Below are positions 16,503-25,254 of a stretch of 64,000 bases of DNA, one piece after another. Both the position numbers and the translations under genes were made by a program. This DNA comes from CAZYTX01 sp964650485 (lineage in GTDB: Bacteria > RBG-13-61-14 > DATKZS01): contig CAZYTX010000002.1 of the NCBI GenBank assembly GCA_964650485.1, positions 1 through 64,000 on the forward strand, in the 5' to 3' direction. The first letter of the stretch is position 1, and each line of letters starts with the position of its first letter. The notes under the pieces are model-generated. The model was not told the origin of the DNA. It did no database searches and saw nothing but the letters and a program-made list of their open reading frames with translations.

Positions 16503-17039
16503 ATGTTGAACAAGAACATTGAAAAGGCTTTTAACGGCCAGGCTAACGCCGAGCTCTACTCGGCCTACCTCTACCTTGCCATGTCGTCCTACTTTACGTC
16601 ACAGAACCTGGCCGGCATGGCGCACTGGATGAAGGTGCAGGCACTGGAGGAGCTCTACCACGCCATGAAGTTTAAAAGCTTCATCGAGGAGAGGGGGGGC
16701 CGCGCAAAGATGGAGGCCATTGACAAGCCGCCCGATGAGTGGGACTCTCCGCTTGCCGCGTTCGAGGCGGTGTACGCGCACGAGCAGAAGGTCACCGGGC
16801 TTATAAACGACCTGGTTGACCTGGCCGCACAAGAGAAGGACCACGCCGCGGGCAACTTCCTGCAGTGGTTCGTGGCCGAGCAGGTGGAGGAGGAGGCATC
16901 CGCTGACGAGGTCCTGAACAAGCTGAAGCTCACCGGAGGCGACGGGAGCGGGCTCCTTATGATAGACCAGGAGATGGCGGCCAGGGCCTTCAAGGTCCCG
17001 CCGGACGTTAAGGTCAACCTGGTCACCCAGCAGGGATGA
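16503..17039 (+). CDS. Bacterial non-haem ferritin
   Basis: The 178-residue iron-storage subunit assembles into a 24-mer shell and oxidises Fe(II) at its ferroxidase centre. Ligand-bearing motifs are NAELYSAYLYLAMS (first Glu), QALEELYHAMKF (Glu and His), and AEQVEEEASADEVL. Sequestering iron limits Fenton chemistry, fitting the neighbouring peroxide and superoxide enzymes. The ATG at 16503 follows a GGGGGAAC site. Confidence 0.94.
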   Translation: MLNKNIEKAFNGQANAELYSAYLYLAMSSYFTSQNLAGMAHWMKVQALEELYHAMKFKSFIEERGGRAKMEAIDKPPDEWDSPLAAFEAVYAHEQKVTGLINDLVDLAAQEKDHAAGNFLQWFVAEQVEEEASADEVLNKLKLTGGDGSGLLMIDQEMAARAFKVPPDVKVNLVTQQG

Positions 17040-17040
17040 G

Positions 17041-17158
17041 GGGTGAGGTTTGAGGGGTGAGTTTTTTGCCGGGTAACGCACAGCTCTTGCTATGTAGGCT
17101 TCCCGCTCAAATCCTCACACCCCAAGCCTTTCCCCTCACAACTCACAACTCAAACCTT
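17041..17158. repeat. Inverted-repeat element of GTGAGG/CCTCAC type
   Basis: The left part is built of repeated GAGGGGTGAGGTTTGAGGGGTGAG units and the right part (about 17108-17158) of CCTCACA/CTCAAA units, complementary to it. The element fills the gap between the ferritin and reductase genes. A related element lies at 44116-44180. Confidence 0.55.
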
Positions 17159-17179
17159 ATACCTAAGAAGGGGGATTGA

Positions 17180-18169
17180 ATGGGCTTTCCCGGTTTCAAG
17201 CTGGACGTGGGCTCGATAAGGAAGTCGCCGGCGCCGGAGGCGACCGAGGTGTACGACATCCTCATCCTGGGCGGCGGCCCGGCTTCCATGTGCGCGGCCA
17301 TCTACGCCGCCCGGAAGGTGCTCAATATTGCGGTGATAACCAGGGACTTCGGCGGCCAGATGCTGGAGACCTCCATGGTGGAGAACTGGCTGGGCTTCCA
17401 GGCCATCGAGGCCAAGGACCTGCTCTCAAGGTTCGAGGAGCACGTGAAGTCTTACCAGATACCGGTGAGCATGGGACCGGCCATCACCAGGGTGCACAAG
17501 GAAGACGATGAGTTCAAGGTCGAGCTCGAGGACGGCAAGGTGTTCTCTGGAAGGGCGTGTGTGTTCGCGCTGGGAAAAAGGCACCGCAACCTGGGCATAC
17601 CCGGGGAGAAAGAGCTCACCGGCAGGGGGGTGGCATACTGCGCAACATGCGACGCGCCTTTTTTCAAGAAAAAGAAGGTGGTGATAGCCGGCGGGGGAAA
17701 CTCCGCGTTCACAACCGCCATAGACCTCATAAAGGTTGATGCCGAAATAACCATGGTTAACTTTGTCAAGGGCTGGCAGGCTGACAATGCCCTGCAAAGC
17801 CGGGTCACGGGTTACGAGAAGATAAGGATGCTTGACTATCACGAGATAGTGAGCATACAAGGAAAAGATAGGGTGGAGTCGGTGACAGTAAAAGACAGGC
17901 AAACCGGGGAGCAGGAAGAGATCGAGGCAGAGGGGGTGTTCGTGGAGATCGGGCTTATCTCCAATACCGGACCGGTGGAGGGCCTGCTCGATCTCAACGA
18001 TGCGGGCGAGGTCGAGGTGGACTGCTCGTGCAGGACCGCGGTGGAGGGGATGTTCGCCGCGGGGGACGTGACTACGGTGCCCTTTCAACAGATAGTGATA
18101 GCCGCGGGCGAGGGTTCCAAGGCGGCCCTGGCTGCATACGACTACCTTATCCAGAAGCAGATGGTCTGA
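17180..18169 (+). CDS. Thioredoxin-reductase-like flavoprotein
   Basis: The 329-residue FAD enzyme has the N-terminal FAD motif ILGGGPASMCAA, the redox-active CATC at residues 154-157 and the nucleotide-binding GGGNSAFTTA at 171-180. The usual HRRxxxR NADPH signature is absent; the corresponding segment is MVNFVKGWQADNAL, closer to the AhpF-type pattern, so NADPH is not the obvious donor. A 22-residue N-terminal extension precedes the FAD domain. The next gene encodes a glutaredoxin-like Pdo, its likely partner. Confidence 0.88.
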   Translation: MGFPGFKLDVGSIRKSPAPEATEVYDILILGGGPASMCAAIYAARKVLNIAVITRDFGGQMLETSMVENWLGFQAIEAKDLLSRFEEHVKSYQIPVSMGPAITRVHKEDDEFKVELEDGKVFSGRACVFALGKRHRNLGIPGEKELTGRGVAYCATCDAPFFKKKKVVIAGGGNSAFTTAIDLIKVDAEITMVNFVKGWQADNALQSRVTGYEKIRMLDYHEIVSIQGKDRVESVTVKDRQTGEQEEIEAEGVFVEIGLISNTGPVEGLLDLNDAGEVEVDCSCRTAVEGMFAAGDVTTVPFQQIVIAAGEGSKAALAAYDYLIQKQMV

Positions 18170-18184
18170 GAAAGGAATTCATAC

Positions 18185-18982
18185 ATGGCCATTCTCGAAC
18201 AGGAACAGCGAGACCAGTTGAAAGACCTGTTTAAGGGGCTGGAACAGGAAGTGCGAGTGACCCTTTTCAGCCAGGAGTTCGAGTGCGAGTACTGCAAAAT
18301 CACAAGGGAGCTTTTGGAGGAGGTCTCGGGGCTCTCGGACAAGATAAGCCTTACGGTAAAAGACCTCGTGGATGACAAGGAAGAGGCCCGCTCATACGGC
18401 GTGGACAAGATACCGGCCATAATCATCGCGGGGGACAAGGACTACGGGATCAGGTTCTTTGGCGTGCCCGCGGGCTACGAGTTCACTCCCCTGATCGAGG
18501 ACATCATACAGGTGAGCATGCGGCAAAGCGAACTCGACCAGGAGGTGATGGAATGGCTTGCCAAGGTGGACCGGCCCGTGCACCTTCAGGTGATGACCTC
18601 GCCCACCTGCCCGTACTGCCCCATGGCCGTGAGGACAGCGCACAGGCTGGCCATGGCCAGCGACAACATAAGTGCGGATATGGTCGAGACCACCGAGTTC
18701 CCGTACCTGGTGCAGAAGTACGACGTGCAGGGCGTGCCCCACACCGTGATAAACGACTTCTACGCCTTTGTGGGGCCGCTCTCCGAGTTGGAGACCACTT
18801 ACGAGATTCTCCGGGCCTTGGGCAAGGATGCGCCACAGGTGCGCGTACACGAGGCCCAGGAACAGGTGACTGGCGGAGTGCCGGAGCACGTGCACGAGCA
18901 TGAGCACCAGCACCAGCATGAAAAAAAGGGAAAAGCCAAAAAGTCGGCCAAGAAAAAGTCAAAAAAGAAACCAAAGAAATAA
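18185..18982 (+). CDS. Glutaredoxin-like protein disulfide oxidoreductase (Pdo) with His/Lys-rich tail
   Basis: The 265-residue protein has two tandem thioredoxin folds, the first with CEYC (residues 34-37) and the second with CPYC (142-145), the typical arrangement of Pdo/GrxA-type proteins. It is likely reduced by the upstream thioredoxin-reductase-like protein and passes electrons to peroxidases or protein disulfides. After residue 232 it carries a His cluster (HVHEHEHQHQHE, 235-246), a candidate metal-binding site, and a Lys-rich end. The tail is unusual for the family. Confidence 0.87.
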   Translation: MAILEQEQRDQLKDLFKGLEQEVRVTLFSQEFECEYCKITRELLEEVSGLSDKISLTVKDLVDDKEEARSYGVDKIPAIIIAGDKDYGIRFFGVPAGYEFTPLIEDIIQVSMRQSELDQEVMEWLAKVDRPVHLQVMTSPTCPYCPMAVRTAHRLAMASDNISADMVETTEFPYLVQKYDVQGVPHTVINDFYAFVGPLSELETTYEILRALGKDAPQVRVHEAQEQVTGGVPEHVHEHEHQHQHEKKGKAKKSAKKKSKKKPKK

Positions 18983-18993
18983 CGGAGAGAAGC

Positions 18994-19527
18994 ATGGAGG
19001 AAAAGTACAAGAAGGCGTGCGCATGGCTGTCCACAGCCCTGGAGATGGAGAAGAAGGGCAAGGCCTTTTATGACCAGTCCGTCGAGCAGTGCGAGAACGC
19101 CCAGTGCAAGCACATATTCAGCATGCTTGCCCAGGACGAGGTCGTGCACATGGACAGGATCCAGAAGATATACGACTCGCTGCAGGCGGGAGAGCCCTGG
19201 TGCGAGGAGTGGAAGGACATGCCGCCCGTGCACGAGAGCCTGACCAGAGTGTTCAGGGACATGGCAGAGAAGCACGGCAAAGACGTATCCGCGGTTGCAG
19301 CGGACGTGCAGGCTTTGGAGGTGGGCATAGACTTCGAGGACAAGAGCATCGAGTTCTATAAAACCCACCTGGACGGGGCGGAGGAAGACCTGGAGAAGCA
19401 GTTCCTGGAGAAGATGGTTTCCGAGGAAAAGGACCACCACCTGGCGCTCACCGACATGAAGTTCTATCTCCAGGACCCCGCAGCATGGTTCAATGAAAAA
19501 GAAAAGGCGCACTGGGACGGCGCATGA
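18994..19527 (+). CDS. Rubrerythrin-like ferritin-fold protein without rubredoxin domain
   Basis: The protein has 177 residues. Diiron-ligand motifs in a four-helix bundle are visible: LSTALEMEKKGKAFYDQ, LAQDEVVHMDRIQ, GIDFEDKSIEFYKTH and VSEEKDHHLALTDMKFY. This is the DUF2202/rubrerythrin-like group (ferritin_2/YhjR-like). There is no C-terminal CxxC pair, so electrons must come from a separate protein such as the rubredoxin at 25974. It starts 11 bp after pdo. Peroxide or iron handling is inferred from family and position. Confidence 0.82.
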   Translation: MEEKYKKACAWLSTALEMEKKGKAFYDQSVEQCENAQCKHIFSMLAQDEVVHMDRIQKIYDSLQAGEPWCEEWKDMPPVHESLTRVFRDMAEKHGKDVSAVAADVQALEVGIDFEDKSIEFYKTHLDGAEEDLEKQFLEKMVSEEKDHHLALTDMKFYLQDPAAWFNEKEKAHWDGA

Positions 19528-19528
19528 A

Positions 19529-21226
19529 ATGAGGGGCAGCGCCATAAACGTGGTTGTCGGGGGCGCGGCCGGCCAGGGCATCGCGACCTTCAGTGAGATT
19601 TTATGCAAGGCCCTGGTAAGACAGGGCTTCTCCATTGTGGTCAGCCAGGACTACATGTCCAGGGTAAGGGGCGGGCACAACACCTTTGCCATTCGCACCA
19701 GCCCTGAAAAGATCATGGCGCCCGAGGACCCTATAGACGTTCTGGTGGCGCTCAACCAGGAGACCGTGCAAAAGCACCGGGACGCCATGTCAAAGGAGTC
19801 GTGCATCATAGGAGGAGGAGACGAGTCCTTTGAGTCCGGGGCGGACAACCTGCTCAAGGTCCCTTATAACCAGTTCGCAAAGAAGATGTACCACAACGTG
19901 GCAGGACTCGGGGTGGTGGGGTCCCTGCTGGCACTTGACCGAGGCCTGCTCAAGAAAACCGTGCACGACTACTTTGGAAAAAAGAGCGATGAAGCAATAA
20001 AAGCTAATGAGGAGGCATTGAATTCCGCGTTCGAGTGGACCGAGGAGAACGCGGACCACCCATATCTCAAGCTCGCACAGCCGGAATCCAATGGAAAACG
20101 CCTCATGATGGACGGCAACCAGGCAATAGCACTTGGCGCTCTTTCCGCGGGCGTCAAGTTCTACACCTTCTATCCCATGACTCCCTCGACCTCCATAGGC
20201 CAGACCCTGGCAGGGATGATGAAAAAGGGGCTGCCTATTGTGGTCGAGCAGGTGGAGGACGAGATAGGGGTGATGAACATGGCTATCGGCGCATCCTTTG
20301 CAGGCGTGCCGGCCATGGTGGGGACCTCGGGGGGCGGCTTCGCTCTAATGGTCGAGGGTCTAAGCCTGGCTGCGGCAACCGAGACGCCCATAGTGGTCGC
20401 CATGGGCCAGAGGCCGTCGCCTGCCACCGGTCTGCCCACCAGGACCGAGCAGGGTGACCTGGAGTTCGTCATACACGCCGGCCACGGCGAGTTCCCCAGG
20501 GCGGTGCTTTCGCCCGGCAACCCGGAGCAGTGCTTTTATCTCACCAGGAAGGCCTTCCAGCTCGCGGAGAAGACCCAGGGACCGGTATTCATCCTCACAG
20601 ACGAGTTCCTGGCCGACTCCTTTCGGGACGTGGAGCACTTTGACATGGATAGCATGGAGCCCGTGGTCCCGGGCGCTGACCCTGCGAGCGTGCCCGACGA
20701 GTACAAGCGCTACGCCTACACCGACTCCGGGGTCTCGCCCCGACTGGTCCCGGGCAGGAGCGAGAAGCTGGTGAAGGCCGACAGCCACGAGCATTATGAG
20801 AACGGCCACATTGCAGAGGACGCGCAGGTGCGCACGGCCATGGTGGACAAGAGGCTTAAGAAGATGGAGATCATAAAAGAGGAGGCGGTGCCCCCGGACC
20901 TGTACGGTGACAAGGACGCGGACATCATGCTGGCGTGCTGGGGGTCAACACTGGGCTCGGCAAGGGAAGCCGCGGAAATGATGAAAGAGAATGGAAAAAA
21001 TACATCAGTGCTCCACTTTACGCAGGTGTGGCCCCTGATTCCCGAGAAGTTCAAGGACACGCTCGACTCGGCTAAAGAAATAGCCTGCATCGAGCAGAAC
21101 GCCACCGGCCAGTTTGCAAGGCTGTTGTGGAGAGAAGCTGGTATAAAAGTGCACCGCCAGGTGAAAAAGTACGACGGCAGAAGGATCGCGCCCGAGGACA
21201 TTGTGAGCGCACTGGGGCAAGGATGA
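19529..21226 (+). CDS. korA: 2-oxoacid:ferredoxin oxidoreductase, fused gamma-alpha subunit
   Basis: This subunit of 565 residues has an N-terminal gamma domain (VVVGGAAGQGIATFSEIL, then SRVRGGHNTFAIR) followed by the alpha/pyrimidine-binding domain (DGNQAIALGALSAG, FYPMTPSTSIGQTL). With the beta subunit encoded next, it oxidises 2-oxoacids to acyl-CoA and reduces ferredoxin. The start at 19529 is used because the longer frame would overlap the upstream gene; it lies directly after that gene's TGA. 2-Oxoglutarate is likely but other oxoacids are possible. Confidence 0.9.
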   Translation: MRGSAINVVVGGAAGQGIATFSEILCKALVRQGFSIVVSQDYMSRVRGGHNTFAIRTSPEKIMAPEDPIDVLVALNQETVQKHRDAMSKESCIIGGGDESFESGADNLLKVPYNQFAKKMYHNVAGLGVVGSLLALDRGLLKKTVHDYFGKKSDEAIKANEEALNSAFEWTEENADHPYLKLAQPESNGKRLMMDGNQAIALGALSAGVKFYTFYPMTPSTSIGQTLAGMMKKGLPIVVEQVEDEIGVMNMAIGASFAGVPAMVGTSGGGFALMVEGLSLAAATETPIVVAMGQRPSPATGLPTRTEQGDLEFVIHAGHGEFPRAVLSPGNPEQCFYLTRKAFQLAEKTQGPVFILTDEFLADSFRDVEHFDMDSMEPVVPGADPASVPDEYKRYAYTDSGVSPRLVPGRSEKLVKADSHEHYENGHIAEDAQVRTAMVDKRLKKMEIIKEEAVPPDLYGDKDADIMLACWGSTLGSAREAAEMMKENGKNTSVLHFTQVWPLIPEKFKDTLDSAKEIACIEQNATGQFARLLWREAGIKVHRQVKKYDGRRIAPEDIVSALGQG

Positions 21227-21239
21227 GTGGAGAGCAAGC

Positions 21240-22094
21240 ATGGTAAAGGCAAAGGACTTTGGCAAGTACGAGACTTCGTGGTGCCCCGGCTGCGGCAACT
21301 TCGGGATATTGAACGGCCTGAAAAAGGCGCTGGCAGAGCTTGACCTCCCTCCCCACAAGGCCCTGATCGTATCCGGCATAGGCCAGGCAGCCAAGCTTCC
21401 CCATTACCTGGACGTGAACATGTTCAACGGGCTGCACGGCCGGACACTTCCAGTGGCCACCGGGGCCAAGCTGGTGAACCCGGAGCTCACGGTGATCGCG
21501 GACAGCGGGGACGGGTGCCACCTGGCCGAGGGTGGCAACCACTTCATACACGCCATCCGCCGCAACGTTGACATCACCATACTCATGCATAATAACCAGG
21601 TGTACGGGCTGACCAAGGGACAGGCAAGCCCCACATCGGACAAGGGGTTCCCGAGCAAGGCCCAGCCTTTGGGCGCGCCCTCGTACCCGGTGAACGCGGT
21701 GGCCATTGCCGTTGCCATGCGCGCGGCTTTCGTGGCCAGAACCCTTGCCGGCGACATGGACCACATGGTGGAGGTGATAAAACAGGCCATTCAGCAAAGG
21801 GGGACATCGTACCTGGAGATTTTGCAGCCGTGCGTGTCATTCAACCGCATCAACACATGGAAATGGTACAGAGACAGGGTCGAGGACAGGCCGGAGGACT
21901 ACGACCCCGCGGACTGGGAAGAGGCAATGAAAACCGCGGCCTTGTGGGGAGAGCACATACCTATAGGCGTGATCTACAAAGACCATGATAAGCAGGTGTT
22001 CGAGGACAACTTCCCCGCGCTCGAAAAAGGGCCACTGGTGGACCAGGAGCTGGGCAAGGAAAAGTTAAAGCAAATAGTTGAGAGCTTCGCGTAG
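21240..22094 (+). CDS. korB: 2-oxoacid:ferredoxin oxidoreductase, beta subunit
   Basis: The thiamine-pyrophosphate subunit (284 aa) has the N-terminal WCPGCGNFGI, which supplies two cluster cysteines, and the TPP-binding stretch SGDGCHLAEGGNHFIHA and HNNQVYGLTKGQ. A further conserved cysteine lies in LQPCVSFN. It pairs with the gamma-alpha subunit 13 bp upstream; no separate delta ferredoxin gene is present. Placement between rubrerythrin-like and superoxide reductase genes suggests supply of electrons for detoxification. Confidence 0.92.
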   Translation: MVKAKDFGKYETSWCPGCGNFGILNGLKKALAELDLPPHKALIVSGIGQAAKLPHYLDVNMFNGLHGRTLPVATGAKLVNPELTVIADSGDGCHLAEGGNHFIHAIRRNVDITILMHNNQVYGLTKGQASPTSDKGFPSKAQPLGAPSYPVNAVAIAVAMRAAFVARTLAGDMDHMVEVIKQAIQQRGTSYLEILQPCVSFNRINTWKWYRDRVEDRPEDYDPADWEEAMKTAALWGEHIPIGVIYKDHDKQVFEDNFPALEKGPLVDQELGKEKLKQIVESFA

Positions 22095-22152
22095 GAGCTC
22101 TGGGTTAATGAACCGGAAAACAATACACCCGAAAAAAAAGGAGGGAATAAAA

Positions 22153-22515
22153 ATGAGACTGTGTGACGTGACCATATCCCCGGAGCATGAGGGAAAGGAA
22201 AAGCACGTGCCCGTGATCGAGGCCCCTGACAAGGTCAAGAAGGGCGAGCGCTTCCAGGTGACCGTGCACGTTGGCAAAGAGAAGCCCCACCCAAACACCA
22301 AGGAGCACCACATCGAGTGGGTGCAGCTCTTTGCAAAGGCTGACAATGAAAAGCCGGTAGTGGACGTGGCCCAGGCAAGGTTCGGGCCCACCTTTGGCGA
22401 GCCCATCACAACCTTCACGGTCATGCTCGATGAAAGCGCGGAGCTCATCGCAACGGAGCAGTGCAACATCCATGGGCTGTGGGACTACTCCAAGAAGGTC
22501 GAGGTCGAGGGATAG
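22153..22515 (+). CDS. sor: Superoxide reductase (neelaredoxin class)
   Basis: The 120-residue enzyme reduces superoxide to hydrogen peroxide at a mononuclear Fe centre without making oxygen. It lacks the N-terminal desulforedoxin domain, so it is a one-iron (class II) protein. Ligands by family: His18 in EKHVPV, His46 and His52 in the HPNTKEHHIEW segment, and Cys105/His108 in CNIHGLW. The start at 22153 follows AAAGGAGGG. The peroxide product would be removed by the neighbouring rubrerythrins. Confidence 0.95.
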   Translation: MRLCDVTISPEHEGKEKHVPVIEAPDKVKKGERFQVTVHVGKEKPHPNTKEHHIEWVQLFAKADNEKPVVDVAQARFGPTFGEPITTFTVMLDESAELIATEQCNIHGLWDYSKKVEVEG

Positions 22516-22523
22516 GCAAAGAC

Positions 22524-23057
22524 ATGGAGCTTCAAGGCAAGAAGGTGGCCATACTCGCCGGCAAGCTATACGAGGACCTGGAGCTTTGGTACCCGTACTA
22601 CAGGCTGAAGGAGGAGGGCGCAGAGGTCACACTGGTGGGCGCGGCCAACGGGCCGGACACCGTGGAAAGCAAGCACGGACTGCCCGCTAAAGTGGACAAG
22701 AAAGCTGACCAGGTGAGCCCGGACCAATTCGACGCGGTGATAGTGCCGGGAGGATACAGCCCGGACCACCTGAGAAGGTGCAAGAGGACAGTGGAGTTCG
22801 TGGCACAAATGTCAAAACAGGGAAAGCTGGTGGCGGCCATATGCCACGCGGGGTGGCTGCTGGCCTCTGCGGACGTGCTGCGCGGCAAGAAGGGCACGTG
22901 CTTTTACTCCATAAAGCACGACATGGCAAACGCGGGAATGCAGTATATTGACCAGGAGGTTGTGGTTGACAAGAATCTGGTGACCTCCAGGTTCCCGCCG
23001 GACCTGCCGGCCTTCATGAAACAGGTCATAAAAAGCCTTGCCCAGCAGGCCGCGTAA
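22524..23057 (+). CDS. DJ-1/PfpI family protein
   Basis: The 177-residue protein has the class I glutamine amidotransferase-like fold with the nucleophile Cys107 in AAICHAGW and a conserved Glu20 in the LYEDLELW segment; VPGGYSPDHLRR is also characteristic. Members act as stress-induced deglycases, glyoxalases or proteases. The ATG at 22524 lies 9 bp after the superoxide reductase stop, so the two are cotranscribed. The exact activity is not predictable from sequence. Confidence 0.88.
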   Translation: MELQGKKVAILAGKLYEDLELWYPYYRLKEEGAEVTLVGAANGPDTVESKHGLPAKVDKKADQVSPDQFDAVIVPGGYSPDHLRRCKRTVEFVAQMSKQGKLVAAICHAGWLLASADVLRGKKGTCFYSIKHDMANAGMQYIDQEVVVDKNLVTSRFPPDLPAFMKQVIKSLAQQAA

Positions 23058-23089
23058 CCTGGGCCGCACTTTCCGCGTCTGTAAAAATA

Positions 23090-25192
23090 ATGCAAGACCA
23101 GAAGGGCCAGAAGCACAACCGGCTGATAAAAGAGAAGAGCCCGTACCTGCTCCAGCACGCGGACAATCCCGTGGACTGGCGCCCGTGGGGGAAGGAGGCC
23201 TTTTTAAAGGCGCGCGACGAGGACAAGCCGGTGTTCCTGTCCATCGGCTACTCCACGTGCCACTGGTGCCACGTGATGGAAAGGGAGTCCTTCCAGGACC
23301 CCGAGGTCGCCCGACTCATGAACCAGACCTTTGTGAGCATAAAGGTTGACAGGGAGGAGAGGCCCGACCTGGACAGCGTGTACATGAGTGTGGCACAGGC
23401 CATGTCAGGCCGCGCCGGCTGGCCGCTTACCATAATCATGACCCCGGAAAAGAAGCCCTTTTACGCTGCAACGTACATTCCAAAGCACACCAGGATGGGA
23501 ATGCCCGGCATGCTTGACCTGGTGCCCCGGGTGAGCAAGCTGTGGCAGGACCAGAAGCAGAGGGTAACAGACATCGCTGACAAGATCGTGGCCGAGATCA
23601 ACAGACCCTCGCCAGAGTGCGCCTCCCATGCGCCGGGTGAAGAGGACCTGAGACAGGCATTTGAACAGCTTATCCGGAACTTCGACCACATTAACGGCGG
23701 GTTCGGAGCAGAGCCCAAATTCCCTTCTCCGCATAACTACGCGTTCCTGCTGAGGTGCTACGCCCGCACCAAGGACAAGGAGGCTTTGGACTCGGCCGAG
23801 AAGACTTTGCAAGCCATGAGCAGGGGAGGGATATTCGACCACCTTGGATACGGGTTCCATCGCTACTCCACAACAGCGGACTGGCTGGTGCCGCACTTCG
23901 AGAAGATGCTCTACGACCAGGCCCTGCTCGCCATGCTCTACACCGAGGCCTTCCAGGCCACCGGTAAAAGGGAGTACGAAGAGACGCTCAGGAAAATTCT
24001 GGAGTACGTGCTGCGTGACCTGGCCTCCCCGGAAGGAGGTTTTTACTCAGCGGAGGACGCGGAAAGCGAGGGCGAGGAAGGCAAGTTTTACCTATGGACC
24101 CTGGACCAGGTAAAAGAGGCACTGGAGCCGGAGCAGGTGGAGCTGGCCTCAAAAGTGTTTAACGTCCAGCCGGAGGGAAACTTTTTCGACCCGGCCGCAG
24201 GCAGGAAAACTGGCGATAACATACTGCATATGAAAAAGCCGCTCCCGGAGCTGGCCCGGAACCTGGGCATGGATGAAGAGGAGCTTGAAAATGCAGTGTC
24301 AGGGATAAGAGAGACGCTCCTCGTGGGGAGGGAAAAGCGGGAGCACCCCTTTCTTGACGACAAGGTGCTGGCTGACTGGAACGGACTCATGATCGCGGCT
24401 TTGGCCAAGGCCGGCAGGGCTCTTTCCGAGCCGGTCTACGTTGCTGCCGCGGCCCGGGCCGCGGACTTCGTGCTCACCGAGATGCGCACTCCGGGCGGGA
24501 GACTCCTCCACCGCTGGCGTCATGGAGACGCTGACATCCACGGTTTCCTTGAGGACTACTCTTATCTTTGCTGGGGCCTTGTCGAGCTTTACGAGGCCGA
24601 CTTCAGGTCTGAGCGGCTCCGGGCCGCGCTGGAGCTCACGGGCGTCATGCTTGAGCACTTTTGGGACGAGCGGGAAGGCGGCTTTTTCATATCCGCGGAC
24701 TATGCTGAACAGACCATTGTAAGGCACAAGGACGCGTTCGACGGGGCCATGCCGTCCGGCAACTCAGTGGCTGCGCTGAACCTTTTTAGGCTGGGCAGGA
24801 TCATCGGCGACCCGGAGATGGAGAGCAGGGCGGAAGAGGTGATAAAAGCCTTTTACTGCACCATACAAAAGGCCCCGGCGGCCTTTACCCACATGCTATC
24901 AGCGCTCGACTTCGCAATAGGCCCTGCATCCGAGGTGGTCATCGCGGGAGAGCGCGGGTCGGATGACACGGACTCCATGCTGTCCGCGCTGGAGCAGGGG
25001 TTCGTGCCCAACAAGGTGGTGATCCTGCGGCCGGAGGAAGACCATGAGATCGCAGAGCTCGTCCCTTACCTGGAGAACATGGAAATGCTCGGCGGAAAGG
25101 CCACCGCGTACGTGTGCAGGAACTTCCAGTGCAAACAGCCGGTGACAGACCCTGACAAGATGATGGAAGCACTGGTCAATGCAGGGGACTGA
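23090..25192 (+). CDS. YyaL-like thioredoxin-domain/six-hairpin protein (DUF255)
   Basis: The 700-residue protein has an N-terminal thioredoxin-like DUF255 domain with STCHWCHVMERESF, followed by an (alpha/alpha)6-barrel resembling N-acylglucosamine 2-epimerases. Conserved blocks include GGFGAEPKFPSPHNY, GGIFDHLGYGFHRYS and WNGLMIAALAKAGRAL. The family (YyaL/spermatogenesis-associated protein 20) is widespread but poorly characterised. The CHWC motif suggests redox activity, in keeping with the neighbouring genes. Confidence 0.88.
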   Translation: MQDQKGQKHNRLIKEKSPYLLQHADNPVDWRPWGKEAFLKARDEDKPVFLSIGYSTCHWCHVMERESFQDPEVARLMNQTFVSIKVDREERPDLDSVYMSVAQAMSGRAGWPLTIIMTPEKKPFYAATYIPKHTRMGMPGMLDLVPRVSKLWQDQKQRVTDIADKIVAEINRPSPECASHAPGEEDLRQAFEQLIRNFDHINGGFGAEPKFPSPHNYAFLLRCYARTKDKEALDSAEKTLQAMSRGGIFDHLGYGFHRYSTTADWLVPHFEKMLYDQALLAMLYTEAFQATGKREYEETLRKILEYVLRDLASPEGGFYSAEDAESEGEEGKFYLWTLDQVKEALEPEQVELASKVFNVQPEGNFFDPAAGRKTGDNILHMKKPLPELARNLGMDEEELENAVSGIRETLLVGREKREHPFLDDKVLADWNGLMIAALAKAGRALSEPVYVAAAARAADFVLTEMRTPGGRLLHRWRHGDADIHGFLEDYSYLCWGLVELYEADFRSERLRAALELTGVMLEHFWDEREGGFFISADYAEQTIVRHKDAFDGAMPSGNSVAALNLFRLGRIIGDPEMESRAEEVIKAFYCTIQKAPAAFTHMLSALDFAIGPASEVVIAGERGSDDTDSMLSALEQGFVPNKVVILRPEEDHEIAELVPYLENMEMLGGKATAYVCRNFQCKQPVTDPDKMMEALVNAGD

Positions 25193-25254
25193 TTAGAATA
25201 ACAATGACAAGGCGGTTTTGTGTATAATTCTTTAAATGGTATAAGCTCCTTACC

